Positions 11,209 to 22,708 of a stretch of DNA of 64,000 nucleotides are shown here, piece after piece. Source of the DNA: Symbiodinium natans. Lineage: Eukaryota; Sar; Dinophyceae; Suessiales; Symbiodiniaceae. A program made the translations under genes and the position numbers. The notes under the pieces are model-generated. The model had not been told where the DNA came from. It saw only the letters and a list, made by a program, of their open reading frames with translations, and ran no database searches. Position 1 is the first letter of the stretch. Every line of letters starts with the position of its first letter. Location of the stretch: contig CAJNDS010002217.1 of NCBI GenBank assembly GCA_905221605.1, positions 182,501 through 246,500 on the forward strand, read 5' to 3'.

Positions 11209-11445
11209 CTCATGCCTTGCAAGCTGTTCAAACGCTGCGTTGCTGCAACTGCCAGTGCCATCTTTGTCTAAATAAGCGAAGACTTGCGTAACTGAACCAA
11301 AATAGCCCACTGTTTCCCAGGCTTCTTGCCATTCTTCCAGCGTCATCGTGACAGTGCCGTCGCTGAGGGCAGCCCAAGCGTTTGGCAAATCACCAAAGAG
11401 GCGCCGACAAAACAGGACCGTCTCCCGGATGCAAAATTGCAGATC
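11209..11445 (-). CDS. LRR/EF-hand protein, exon 2 (EF-hand region)
   Basis: 79 codons in phase 0, joined to the long upstream exon by a GA-AG intron. The acceptor is GCGAG|GATCTG at 11447-11445 and the donor is CATGAG|GTGTCC after 11209. The exon carries a helix ending in RRLFGDL, then a degenerate EF-hand (SDGTVTMTLEEW), then a second (YLDKDGTGSCSNAAFEQL). Together with the end of exon 1 this gives the helix-loop-helix order seen in EF-hand pairs. Neither loop here has the full set of Ca ligands: the last loop lacks the Glu at position 12. The join restores a continuous helix (EALQYVEQ into DLQFCIRE), which is why the exon is assigned to this gene. The C terminus lies beyond 11209 and was not identified. 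Confidence 0.75.
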
Positions 11446-13211
11446 CTCGCAGGGAAAACTTCACTAGCAGCCACTCGTGTGCTGACAGTTACCAAGGTTA
11501 CTAAAGCTTACTAAGGCTTTACCATGCCGTTATCAGGTCTGCTAAGTTTGCAAACTTGGAAGCCGGCGTGATTCCCCTACCAGCATTACGACTACCACTA
11601 CCATTCCAGTTTGTGCTGAGACTCCTCAATCCCATAGGATTTCCGACTAGCTCGAGCTTAGGTTACGGTGACTTAGTTATTCGGCAACTCACGATCGGGT
11701 AAAGACCCCACAGCCCCACAGCCCACATGTCCATTGTTTTCGCCTGTGAAGAGCAGTGGTGCGTGTCGACTGATGGTGTTTCGGACAGTTTCAGTGTGTG
11801 TGTGGGGGGCGGATCGGTGCGACTCTGCGTGATGGTTTTGTACGGTGGCGGGGATCGGCGGGGGTGTCAGCTCGGTGTGTGACGATTCCCACAAGGCACG
11901 CAAAAAGTATGTAGGGAGAAACGTGCGCGCTCAAAGTTTGGTATTTCAAAACCATTGCATCTTTGTTGCTGTGCTGTTGATGCCCACGTTGCTTCTCTGC
12001 GATGCCCGTTCTGCTACGGTAGTTTGTAATCTGGAGTAGGATCGATCATGCCGAATGGAGTTGGGCAGTGGCGCGCGCGTAGAGCGGAAATACGGACGCA
12101 GGTCCAAGAGATGCGCACTTCAGAGGTTGAACTTCTATGTTTGCTTTGCATCAATGAGTCTTTCCTTCTACGTGGTTTTTGACCACTTTTGCGCGAGCAG
12201 AAACAGACAAGGGCGTTGGCCAACAGCCGAGCCCCTTCTCCATGGAGCACTCTTTCCCCCGCCTCATCCCCTGCCCCCTCCTGCTGGATGTAGATCCAGG
12301 TTTCGTTAATGCACCTCGATGCATGCCCGAAGGCAAAAAATTCGAAGCTTTGCGCCATCTGGGAAGAGGATACTCGGGCTCATTTATGAGTCCATGGATG
12401 AAGAGCAAGAGACTCTTCTTCATGAAAGTTTTGGCTCCCAAAGATCCAGCCATCTTATCTTCGTGACTGTTCGTGTCATCAAGGACAGCGGAATCGACAA
12501 CTAATGATTTGTTTCTTCGGTCTGTCGCAGGCTGACGACCCGCTCTGCGGAATGACTGGCCACTGCCAAGCGAGAATATGATCGACTTCGTCGCTGGAAA
12601 GGTTTGGCCAGCCTCAAGATCCGCGCGATTCGTCTAACAAAGAAAGAGATCTTCTTCAGCGGATGGCTGTGCAAGAGTCTACGAAAGATCTTAATATTAA
12701 TATACTGAGTAATTGTCACTGATCTGGTGACGAAGGTCTGTAGCCTCGTGATCTACAAGGAAGCTCTGGTGGGGTCGCTGGCCTTGGTTCAACAAACGTG
12801 CAGCCCAACCGCCAGATCCCCCAAAGGCGCGAAACCACGGCCACAGCGAGGTTTTGGAGTAATGCGACATTGCGACGTGTAGTGTCGTTGCGTGTGGTCA
12901 AAGTAGGTGTCGATGAGTGCTGCAGGTGAGCTTTGTTACTTATTCGACGAGGAAAATAAAGGAAATGCATTTACCTTCCGCGGAACCCTTCCACGGACCT
13001 CCGCGCCCGATACTAGGGCTTGTCACACAACTTGGGGTGTGGCCGACAGCCGCATCAGATTCAAACACATCCCCACTTCAGGCATTCAGTACTTTTTTGG
13101 GCTATTCTCCCTTGCAGAATTCTCGCCTATGCTTTATACCAAGTTAAGCACAGCTCAGCGGTGGGGTCATGAGACTGCCGTACTTGACATGAAATGACAG
13201 TCCGAAGTGTC
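11446..13211 (-). other. GA-AG intron of the LRR/EF-hand gene
   Basis: 1,766 bp. On the minus strand the upstream exon ends GTGGAGCAG and the intron begins GACACTTC; it ends TGCGAG before GATCTG. The GA donor is non-canonical, but dinoflagellate introns are known to use GA and GC. The only alternative without splicing is read-through to a stop 14 codons later, which would cut the protein inside an EF-hand pair. Short open frames inside the intron show no domains. Confidence 0.65.
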
Positions 13212-16200
13212 CTGCTCCACGTATTGCAGGGCCTCCCAGTCCTTCGTTGAAATCTTTCCTTCGGAACGCACATCAATGAAGCGAAATACAGACTGGAAAC
13301 GCTGTTGCTCGCCTGGTCCCTTGAATCTTACAAATCCCATTCGTTTGCATCCATCTTCAAATTCACGGCTGCTCATCTGTCCGTCAACATCCTTGTCTTG
13401 CCGCATCTGCGTCAATGCATTGGAAAGCCCTCCGCAGGTGGCTATCATCCAGGTTAAGAGCACAAGAACATCGGGAGGCAACTTGCTGGGGAGACTGAAG
13501 AAGAAAACGCTTTCTTCTCCAACATCAGACATGTTCCAGCTTCCGTTCTGTTCTAGAAGGTCTTTTCTGACCTTGAAGTTGCGCTGGTCTGCTCGACAGA
13601 TGTACTCTGCCTCGAAGACTCCATGCTTCGGGACGTTTGACATCTGCTCCCAAGACTTGGGAACGCCGAGCGTGAGTGGGTCCACCGTGCCCTCTCCAGA
13701 AGTGAATACTGGATCCTTTAGGTTGGATGGACTCTCCTTCCCGGATAACTTCAGAAGAGAACTGATCAAAAGCCGCTCGTCGTAATTCTTGAAGCTTAAG
13801 TGGATGTGCAGCTGCTCCGGCTGCACGTAGGGGAAGCTTGCTGCATATCCTAGCCGGCGCAACATAGAAGGAGCTGCATCTTCATCAAGTCTCATCCTCA
13901 CAAGCTTCTCAAGCTGGATATCCACGACACGATTGTAGAATAAAGTGTAGGCATCGCAACGAGACATCGGGTCCTTGAACACATCAACAATTTGACGCAG
14001 CTGTACGCATGTCACATAGAGCGTGTGGGAAATCTGCAATAGAGCTTGGAACCGGCAGCGAGCAGGGGATCGTGCAAACTGAAGCAAAGCAGCCATCAAC
14101 AACTCAAACTCCGAATCCTTCACCGGCTCGGCACCAACTTTTGGCCTCTGAGAGCTGCTGTAGTCCAGCTCGAGGACATCGCTCTCAGCAAGAATCCAAT
14201 CAGTGAGGCTACACGGAAGGGGGCAGTTTGCATGTTGAATATTCCGCCCATGAGAGTTGTTGCCCAGCTGTGACGTATCTATTCCACCTTCGCGGCTGCG
14301 CAGAATTCCTTCCCAATTGTCTAGGATTGCCAAGCTATCAGCAATGCCATAGTCGACTGGGTTGGACATGTCCAAAGTGTAGCGGCCAGTTGGATTGTCA
14401 GCATTGAATGAGAATTGGCGCGCTGACCTCTGAAGCATTCTGACATAGTCGCAGGAGTTGGGAATGAGGCGATTTCCCAAATAGGCTTGCAATGGGCTCT
14501 CCAATGGTGTACACTGAAGGCACGCCATTACATCCCAAATTTGCGCGCGGTCTTGACACATCACCGCCATTTGAGCAAAGCTGAGACGGAAGTCTTTGGA
14601 TAGAGCATCGATCATGATGCTCTGCTCTTCACGCATACCTTCCATCCGCCTCCACTGAGACAGGAGTGCAACCTGCTTTGAGCGTCCGGGCAGGATCCGC
14701 AACAAATGGGCATGGCATGTCAGAACCGAACTGAAATCCAAGGAGTCTGAACTGCCCTTTGCAGAGGCAGCTCTGTCCTCCAAAACTTTGTCCATTGTAA
14801 AAGTGAGCTCGAGAGACCCAGCTTGAGGCATCTGATAGATTCCATTTGCATTCTTGGAGGCATGGCTGTAGGCCGGTGAAGCTGTCATATCACGGAAAGT
14901 TTGGTCGAAGGCAACATTTAGCCGCTCTGCTGTCTTGTACAGCATGCGAAGCAAGGTACGATGATAAGGCTGTGCTAAATCAAACTTGTAACGCCCATGG
15001 GGTCGAGAAGCGCGGAAGATTTGCGTGTCTGTCCGAGCTCCAACGACGGTTCCTTTGCTGCAGTTCTCGAAATGAAAGTACTGCAAGCCTGATGTTTTTC
15101 TGGCAAGCAGGCGCAACAGACAGCGAATACCCAAACTGCCGAGACCGTTGTGTGATACATCCATTTCTTGAAGAACCGTGTTATACTCCAGAGAATCCTC
15201 AAGGAGAAGTGCTGAGCGAAAATCCAAGTAATTCCCCGAGATGTTCAAGTGTTGAAGGGATGTATTCTCACTGAGATGCTCCAGCAAGTACACCATGGAG
15301 GAGCTCCAAGGTGACTTCTTGGACAATGTGGAGCAGTTTGCCAGCTCCAGTTTTTCTAAAGTACCTAGCTCAATCAGCTTCTGCCCCAAGAAGTCGAATC
15401 CAAGAGCACCAAAGCAGTTCCAGCTAAGGTCAAGATGTACGATGCTTCTGCTACTTAGTAGTTCCACAATGCACACCATCGTATTGTCGTCCTCGTCGCT
15501 TGAGGATCTGGTTCCAAGCCCCGTATCCGCCAAGGAGAGTGTCTTAAGGGAACTGTGCTCGCGAATGGCCTTGCAAAGCGGAACCTGCCAATTGACGCCA
15601 ATCGCCAAGCCCGCCAGGTTCAGGCTCTGCAAGTTATGCATACTGGCAGAGCTCAGCAACTGAATCAGACCTGCAAAGGGCTCATCCTGCACAAGGTTGG
15701 GACATCCGGCTAGGCTCATCTTCTGCAGATTGCGGTTGCGTGGTCTTTGACCTTCCGCGGCCGTGTGGGAGTCTGCAAAGAAAGTGAAGAGGTGCAAAAA
15801 GGCCTTTTCCGAAATGGAAGCATTGCCTTCCAAGTCCAACTCTCGCACTTGCGATCCTGTTTCAAGCATTTCGCAGATCGCCAGAAGGTCTCGATCTGAC
15901 AGGCCCTGGGCCTTGGCGTTGATGCAGTCAGAGTGGCCTGTTACAAAAGGATCTGTGGAGGGCAAGAGCCCCTTCCGATTGCAGGCACTGAGGTACTGCT
16001 TCGTGGACAGTGACTGGTTTGCTAACTGGCTGCTCTGCCATGGACGTTGGAACTTGCCTTTGTGGAGAAGGGCAGCCTCTTTCGCACTGTCTTGGATGCT
16101 TGGCAGCAAAGTTGTTGGCGATGCTGTGGCACTGTCAGGAAGTAGCTTTGGAAAGATATCTCCCTTCTCTTTCACAAAACTTCTCAGCCCACAAACATCT

Positions 16201-16973
16201 TTTGAAATGGTCTGCTTCGGGTCTTTGCTAATCTTGGAAGTTGAAGCCGACCGCCCCATAGCATCCTTGACCGTGCTAAGCGGCGTCTCTTTTGCGGCGG
16301 GTAGATCTGGTAGCCAATTCCATGAACCTGCAGAACAATGGCTGCGTGCACCTCGCGTCTTCCATTCAAGATCCTTGAGACTTTTTGATGCCTTGTCCAG
16401 GGGACTGGGCACCAGCGGTGGCAAGACGATATCACTTGAAGTGAAGCTCTTGACATCCAACGGATGGCCCAGGCGTGAAGAGTTGTGGAACTGAGGCCAG
16501 AAGTCCCTCAAACGACTATGGCGATTGGATGTTGTTTCCGCTTGCTTCCTGGCCTCTTTTCTGTCGACTGTTTCCTGGATGTTCTTCTGAAGAAGGTGCA
16601 GGCTCACTCTGGTCCTCAGCAGTCTGGCAGCACGCAGGATCCTGTACACCTCCCGCGCAACCTGCCAGCTGGGGGATGCCGCACGATCAGCGCTGTTGTT
16701 AGCACGCAGAATGTGCACCATCTTCCAGATGAGCTGTTCGCGGACCAGCGCCTGATCGGCAGTGGCTTGCGCCGCATAGTCAGACGCCAAGATGCGCCGA
16801 ACGAAGGACAGTGGGTCGGCGCTGAAGGTAGCCACAGACTCATCATCTCGCAGTAGCCCCCGACGAGCCACTTCACGGAACATGTAGTCGATGAACGGAC
16901 CATCGTCATGCCTTGCCTTCTCTGGTTGCTGCTTTGCACACACTGCGTTGACCAAGCGGCTTCGCCGTCCCAT
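13212..16973 (-). CDS. LRR and EF-hand protein, exon 1
   Basis: Codons 1-1254 of a large protein; by far the longest open frame in the window. The ATG at 16973 is preceded by an in-frame TGA 27 nt upstream. An AG at 17007-17006 could be a spliced-leader acceptor. Domains: basic N-terminal region (1-150), low-complexity linker (150-350), about eight leucine-rich repeats (375-640; e.g. LDLEGN, LNLAGL, LSLADTGL, LDLSWN, LELANC, LNISGN, MDVSHNGLGSLG) of the ribonuclease-inhibitor type, then a region with two copies of a GRY-x-LD motif (660-665 and 863-868). EF-hands follow near 1193-1204 (DKDVDGQMSSRE, all Ca ligands present) and 1234-1245 (degenerate). The likely role is a Ca-responsive scaffold; no catalytic site is seen. 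The frame runs 14 codons past 13212, but splicing to 11445 is preferred. Confidence 0.9.
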
Positions 16974-18830
16974 GACCCAAGTGCGCAGAGAGCACCATCA
17001 CTCGCCTAGACATCCTCATGCTTGTGCCGAGAAGGAGTCAGCAAGCAATCACCATCGAGCAGATTCGAGCAGTGTGCAAGGTGTGCAAAGTGCGCAACTG
17101 CGGAATTCAATCACACAATATCACACGGCCGAAGCTACGAATCCAATAGCATCAGGAGGCAATGCATACTCTGCTGGCTGAAGCATGAGATCTGCCTATC
17201 GTGTCCCGGCTCTGCAAATGAAACCGTTCAAGTGCATGTATCAAATTTTGCCAGGCGGTCACTTTATGATGAAAACGTGAGACACACTCAATTCACAGCA
17301 TCGGCCGGCTAGAGGTCATCTTCTCATAGATCCAGGCCTGCCGACTACTACGACGACTCCAGCAACCGCTATGAAGAAAGCTACCACCTCTAATGGCGTG
17401 GTGGACACTTGCCCCAGACCTCTTCATTCGTGGACCCCCGCGGCCAACCATTCGACCGCCGCGAAGTGCATCTCGCGACCCACTTCTAGTGGACTCCTGA
17501 CACATGCATTGACACTTTGCTCTGCGACCGTCACGGTGCGAGCGCGTGATGCTGGCGCTTTCTCTTGATGAACAGAAAGCGTTTTCAGCAAGACACCGGC
17601 CGCCATTTTTCATATTGCGTGAATGTGCAGGTCAGAATGTGGTGTCGTGATTGTGCAGGAAGAGGGATAGCCACTTGTAGGAGCAAGTGGGGACCATTCA
17701 TGTAGTGGACCTCATCTCAGCTATTTTTTATACTTTGTAGATCTGAGAGATCTCAAAAGCTACAAGGAGAGCAGCATTCTTGCCACAGCTGAAGGCGCAA
17801 ACAATCTCCAATGATAGAATGTTCCGACTCGACCAGCATCCTGCCTGCCGTCTGACTAAGCTGGTGGTGACCTGTGCAAGGACTCGGGCAAGGATGTAGT
17901 TTTCGTTTGGGAGTTCAGAAATCTGGCGCGGGGTGCAGGTGCCTGTGCAGAGTAAGTTGAAAAAGCCGCTGCTTTGGAACATACCTGGCCGGCGCTGGTG
18001 TCATTTAAGCAAGACGAGCGGCCAAGGTGAAGCCATCTGCAGCCAAAACATATCAAAACATTGTCAAGCTGACACCATATTGGAGTATTCGGTTCTCCCA
18101 CGCCAGCGCGAGTTGACCTGCGAAGTGAACGAAACCACTTCTTCCCCGCGGCATGTATCCAACACCTCGGATTCTGTAGGGCCCAAGCATAGTAGTTTTG
18201 CAACGAAGCATATCCTGGTCCACTGGCCTGGCGAAGCAAGCATGTTGCTCCAGTCTTTCCCGACGCTAGAGCCGTGCCTCTTCTAGCCATGCTACGAGTA
18301 CGGCCAGTATCGGGTCGGGCAGTACTGGTGGTGCGAGCTCCTGTGCAAAGTCTGCTAGCATCAACTGGTGACAGATGGTGACAGTGCACGGGGAAATCAG
18401 TGGCAGACGCGCACTTGTGTCGTGCGATTGTCGCCTGTGACTGCACCTTGCTGTGCGCCATAGTGGCCATAGTGGCCTCTTGCCACTTGTTTACGAGCTG
18501 CTGTGCATATCATGTTGCATATGAATACAGTAATCCGCAGAGAGACTGAAACCAAATTCCAAGAATGAGTGCGCCATCAGATTGCCTCGCAAAGAGTTGA
18601 AACCATGAGCTGGGTCATTGAGTTTCGGTATGCGTATCTGACAAACATCAGTGTCTTCCAGAGCCATCCTCAGACAGAATGAGCTGCGCATCCACCAGTG
18701 GATCGCCTGAAAGCCCGCTGTCAACAAATTGGAAAGCTGCATAGTACTGCATAGCGAAGGCAAAGATATCCGCCGAGGCCTTCGGCCGTAGGTGTCTGGG
18801 TAGCACAAAGCAGGCACCCCACCTCTGATC
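16974..18830. other. 5' flank of the LRR/EF-hand gene; no supported gene
   Basis: Open frames up to 204 codons (minus, 18470-17856) overlap others in every frame and show no domain. Just before the C-rich run, 18775-18797 holds a 23-bp element (GAGGCCTTCGGCC...) that recurs at 39714-39736. Confidence 0.35.
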
Positions 18831-18837
18831 GACAGCA

Positions 18838-18995
18838 CCCCCTCTCCCCCCCCCTCCCCACCCCCCCTCCCCACCCCCCCTACCCCCCTCCCCCCCCCCC
18901 TCCCACCCCCCCCCCTCCCCACCCCCCCCCCCCCCCCCCCCCCTCCCCACCCCCCTCCCCACCCCCCCCCACCCACCCACCCTCCCGCCCCCACC
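18838..18995. repeat. C-rich low-complexity run
   Basis: CCCCACCCCCCTCC-type sequence of about 150 bp with C-runs up to about 19 bases. Open frames across its complement are Gly-rich artefacts. Confidence 0.9.
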
Positions 18996-19309
18996 GCCCC
19001 CACTCACAGCCTTCCACCTCCATTCACCTCCGGCCCACCCCTCCCCCACCACACCTGCCCCCAGCCCGCTTGTTGGGGTTGCCTTGTTACAGAGTTAAAA
19101 ATTCTTCAGATTTCAGACGAGGCAGATCATGATGTCGATCATCATAGCAACGTGTTTCGGGCGTCAGAGTTGATGTCAATGTCAGCGCGCCTGCCTTCAA
19201 TCAATATCGGCAAAACCAGATCTTCGCTTCCACCTTCTCCCCAAACTTCTACAAGCACCTGCAGTTAGGCTGGCAGGTGCAGGATAGCAACGGCCAGCAG
19301 TTAGCTTAC

Positions 19310-19436
19310 CAGTGCCTGTAACCTTCTGTAAACCTTGTGTACAACAAAGGTGTCAAAGCCTCGTCCAGCTGTAGGACCGCCTTCGAGCACAGACCAGCTT
19401 CGGTCAATGCCCTCAAGGCCGCCTTTGGCACAGTCG
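19310..19436 (-). CDS. candidate internal exon, unknown protein
   Basis: Minus-strand frame of 42 codons with an AG acceptor (GACAG|CGACTG) before 19436 and a GT donor (CACTG|GTAAGC) after 19310. It enters in phase 2 and leaves in phase 0. Residues such as CAKGGLEGIDRSW, TAGRGFDTFVVHKVYRRLQ read like folded protein, but a second frame of the same strand is also open and plausible. No neighbour exon was matched. Confidence 0.3.
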
Positions 19437-19819
19437 CTGTCAGTAACGCAAATTGTTGCACACGCCAAAATGGGTGCAAGCGTGTGCTCAAGCCACAGCG
19501 CAAACAAAACACGGTGCGGGACAAAAAACGGACAAGGATGGGCAAGGCCGAAGCATGCCCAGAGCAAACGAGAGTGGCCGCACGCCGTTGCAGCACAGCA
19601 TGGCGGGGTGACGAGCGAATAAGATGCACCCATGAGTCGTTAAATCAAGAGTTGAATCGTGAGAGGGCCAGTCAGCAAACAGCCAGGCGCACACATCAAC
19701 ATCCATGTAGGGCACTTGTACGGCATTGCACCACAGCATGGCATTTATCGTAAATTGGCCTATCCTCGTCAGGTCTTCTCAGCAATGCATGCAATGCTGA
19801 AGTTAAGGTGCCGCGGTGA

Positions 19820-19922
19820 CCCTTTCTAGTTTAGGTTTGGTTCAGCTTAGTTCGTGTTAGGTTAGAATAGGGTATGGTTAGGATAAGCTTCGGTTCGGTT
19901 CGGCTACGCTAGGTTTAGGGTA
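19820..19922. repeat. degenerate TTAGG / GGTTCGG repeat
   Basis: Runs such as TAGTTTAGGTTTGGTT, GTTAGGTTAGAATAGGG, CGGTTCGGTTCGGC and TAGGTTTAGGG. It resembles decayed telomere-type repeat and lies just left of the TTTGAA-rich stretch. Confidence 0.5.
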
Positions 19923-20199
19923 TGTGACGGAGGGCGCACGCACCCGAAGTGAAACAACGGGCGACTATTTGGATGGAATGAGGACTGCGGAACTGGGCCC
20001 TCAGGGGCGCCCTGGCTTCCCCACCTCTAATACTCGTAATGAGTCCCTCGGCCCGACCTGCCAGGGGATTGGCGTGAGAGTCCCGTTTTGGGGCCTGCTG
20101 CCCTTTGTGGAGTGGGGCAGGTGTCGTTGTGCTTGAGGGTATAGAGCTGAAGCTTGTTTGGGTTTTCATGGAGGTCGCGTTGAAAGCATGAAACGTCAC

Positions 20200-20640
20200 A
20201 GTGTCAGTTGGAACTTTGGAGCTTGAAAGATTGAACGTTTGAACAATCAAGGACGCCGACGGGCCTGAGTTCGAAATATTGCAGGAGTTTGGGTTTGAAG
20301 GTTTCAAACGGAAAGGTGCTCGAAAAATTCGGGATAAACGCAGCGTACACATGTGGGATGTAGCATAGCAAACATTGCGAGCCGCTTTGGAGTTGGAAAG
20401 GTTGAAGGGCGCGCCAAGTTTGGATCTTGAACAATTTACGAGCTCGAACGATTGAAAGATTGAAAGTTTGAGAGTTTGAACTTCACACGCCGGGTCAGGA
20501 GTCTGAGAGATTGAAAACACACAAGTTTGAAGGTTAGAACCTCGAAGTTTCAAGTCTGGACGACAGTCGTTGTCGAGAGTTCGATATCTTGCACGCTTCA
20601 GAAATGGAAAGATTGAACGTTTGAAAGCTTGACAGCGATG
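20200..20640. repeat. degenerate TTTGAA/ATTGAAAG repeat
   Basis: More than twenty scattered copies of TTTGAA, TTGAAAG, GATTGAAAG and GTTTGAAGG, irregularly spaced roughly every 10-30 bp. The long minus-strand frame across it (from 20553) translates to repeated Ser/Asn/Phe/Leu-rich blocks and is treated as a repeat artefact. Confidence 0.55.
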
Positions 20641-20657
20641 TTATAGTTAGCACCAAC

Positions 20658-20779
20658 CTGATGCTCCCTTTACTCCCTCAAGGTCCCGTCGTTTGCAGAG
20701 GGTCGCCATGAGTCCCTCCAACTTGTGTCTCACAAAGAGTTCGTTGTCGAGTTTTGATGACAAACAACGAGGGGGCTGG
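20658..20779 (-). CDS. candidate internal exon, unknown protein
   Basis: 122 nt with a clean AG acceptor (ATGCAG|CCAGCC) before 20779 and a GT donor (CATCAG|GTTGG) after 20658. It holds 40 whole codons with one nucleotide of a split codon at each end. The peptide is charged and helical (SSKLDNELFVRHKLEGLM, ATLCKRRDLEGVKG). No family is recognised. It is one of the better single exons because splice sites, length and composition agree. Confidence 0.45.
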
Positions 20780-21948
20780 CTGCATTTCAGGATTTCGGGA
20801 TCGGACTGCCTAAGGGCCGTAGGGGTTGACGGGCTTGGGTTTGGGCATGTAGGCTGGAGGCAGACGGAGAGCGTAAGCAGATTAACTGGGGAATGAAAGA
20901 AGAGCCTCTTGACAAGGTGTGGCGTGCCTCGCCTCTCCTGCTGCTCTGATGATGACTCCAAGCAGCACCGGCGGAGCTTTAAAATAGCAACAACGCGCCG
21001 TCGGGGAATCGGGGAGGTGACCGACTCACGGCTTCGCTATTGGAGTGTGGTAAAGCAAATTCCTTTGTTTGCCCATGACCGCTCTCTCTTGGAGGGTGAT
21101 CTCGTGCTCTTTGTGAATTGGCGGCCCTTCTCTCAATGCCGCTCAAACTGCACCGAAAAAAATGTGGCCTCAATCTGCTTGACGAGAGTCGTGGCCTGTT
21201 GCGGAAATTAAGAACACCCCACATCGTACAAAATCTCGGGTCCAAGCTCGTTTGGATCCAAAGCAGCCTGCTCCGGCGATGCTTTAATTGCCGGCTTCGG
21301 CGGAAATGTCTTCAGCCTTCCGCAAAGTTCCACAGAGCTCGACAGGCATCGCAGCTCCCGCCATCTTCTCTCAGTTCTGCTCGCCATCCACAGTCTGATC
21401 CAAGGATCTGACCGACCAGCGAGAAGTTTCTCTCCAAATCTGCAGCTTCACAACTTCACGCTTGCAACACGAGGACTTGCAACTGAAACGCACACTCAAG
21501 ATTATCCCTCCACCCCCCAACCCCATCCAACCCCCCAACCCTCCTCCACTTCCCACGCCCAGTGTGTAGTGTGCTTCAGAATTGGCATAGTCATTTCTGG
21601 TCACTCACGATGTGCAGATAGGACTGTGGATGCTCAATGCGGCAATGCGTAATCAACATAATCGGCTGCTGCGGGATGTACATGCTGAAAGGTTCTGCTG
21701 TAAGGGTGTACAGAGTTTGTTGTAGTCCCACCCATGGTAGTGGTGAGACCTTTCCGCGAATCTTTCAGGGTGACGAAGAAAGTGTGCATCTAGACCATTA
21801 GGATATTTGCTTCTTCAGGTCGTTACTATGATGCGTCAAAATGCACGCGACAAGCATACGATGAACAGTGTTATACGATGATGAAAGCACCGGTTGCTGC
21901 TTGAGGATGTGCGCTGCGGAGAACATCCAAAATGCATTTGCAAGTTAC
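20780..21948. other. no supported gene; likely intron or spacer
   Basis: Short overlapping open frames only. A C/A-rich patch (CCACCCCCCAACCCC) lies at about 21511-21550. If the minus-strand exon candidates at 22708-21949 and 20779-20658 share a gene, this is int­ron. Confidence 0.3.
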
Positions 21949-22038
21949 CATAATAAACCAGCATTCCCGCGACGCATACTCAGCTCCACACACGCGTCGG
22001 AACTTTGTAGAGCGTGTGGTCTCCAACTCGCGAAGTGC
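21949..22038 (-). CDS. candidate internal exon, unknown protein
   Basis: 30 codons, phase 0 at both ends, with an acceptor ATGGCAG|GCACTT before 22038 and a donor TTATG|GTAACT after 21949. The peptide is basic and Cys-containing (ALRELETTRSTKFRRVCG). It lies downstream of the exon at 22708-22442 on the same strand and may be part of the same gene, but that exon leaves in phase 2, so at least one more exon would be needed between them. Confidence 0.35.
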
Positions 22039-22441
22039 CTGCCATGCGACAGCGGCGACGTAGCCGACCGTGACAGTGACTTGATGTGACAAAAAGCTCC
22101 TTTAAAGCTCTGGCGCCTCGCCATACGCTCTCCAAGTGCAATATGCTTGGAAAGCTGGCTTCTCCAAATTTGCAGCCATGTGCATAGTGACCTGCTCAAT
22201 GATTCAATGAAATGAGGGCATATTTGAGGGCAGGCGGGGGAACGAAAGCGGGGGCGGGAGGGGGGGCTGGAGGAATGGAAGGGCACAGGGGGTGCATTCA
22301 TAACGGTAGCTGGTGTTGCACGCACTTCGTTCTTCACATTTCGTGGCAACCTCCATGTCTCAGCGGTTTATGCTTCAGCTTCTTCATAAACAGAGTAGAC
22401 AGGCAAGAGGCCAAGGGCTTAACTGACCGAACCCCAAAGAC

Positions 22442-22708
22442 CTGTAAAAGTTTCTGGCAACAGAGCATTGGCTCCTGAGACATTGCGCTTCTGCAACATC
22501 TGGCGGTAAGACGAAGATGACAGTCCCGGCTGCCGCTTCAACGGCAGATGCTGCCCTTAGCGCCTTCGCGACGACGCCGATAACTTGACGGACATCACAG
22601 CTGGTGACAATATGAGGAGGGCAAAGGTCTTTACTGTACATTTTTCGTGCGTCTTCAGGGCCTCGCATGAGGGCTTGCCTGAAGACACTCAGGCATGCTT
22701 GGAAAAGT
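22442..22708 (-). CDS. candidate internal exon, unknown protein
   Basis: 267 nt flanked by AG (GCCGCAG|ACTTTTCC) and GT (TTTACAG|GTCTTTG), entering and leaving in phase 2. The 89-residue peptide has an amphipathic helical start (LFQACLSVFRQALMRGPEDA), a middle segment with CDVRQVIGVVAKALRAAS and an Ala-rich helix leading to a strand-like VIFVLPPD. The pattern suits an alpha/beta domain, but I do not recognise the family. Canonical sites and the lack of a competing frame make it a credible exon. Confidence 0.45.

Noticed and set aside
15763-16494. 243-codon plus-strand open frame
   Set aside because: Antisense to the LRR/EF-hand exon; no domain.
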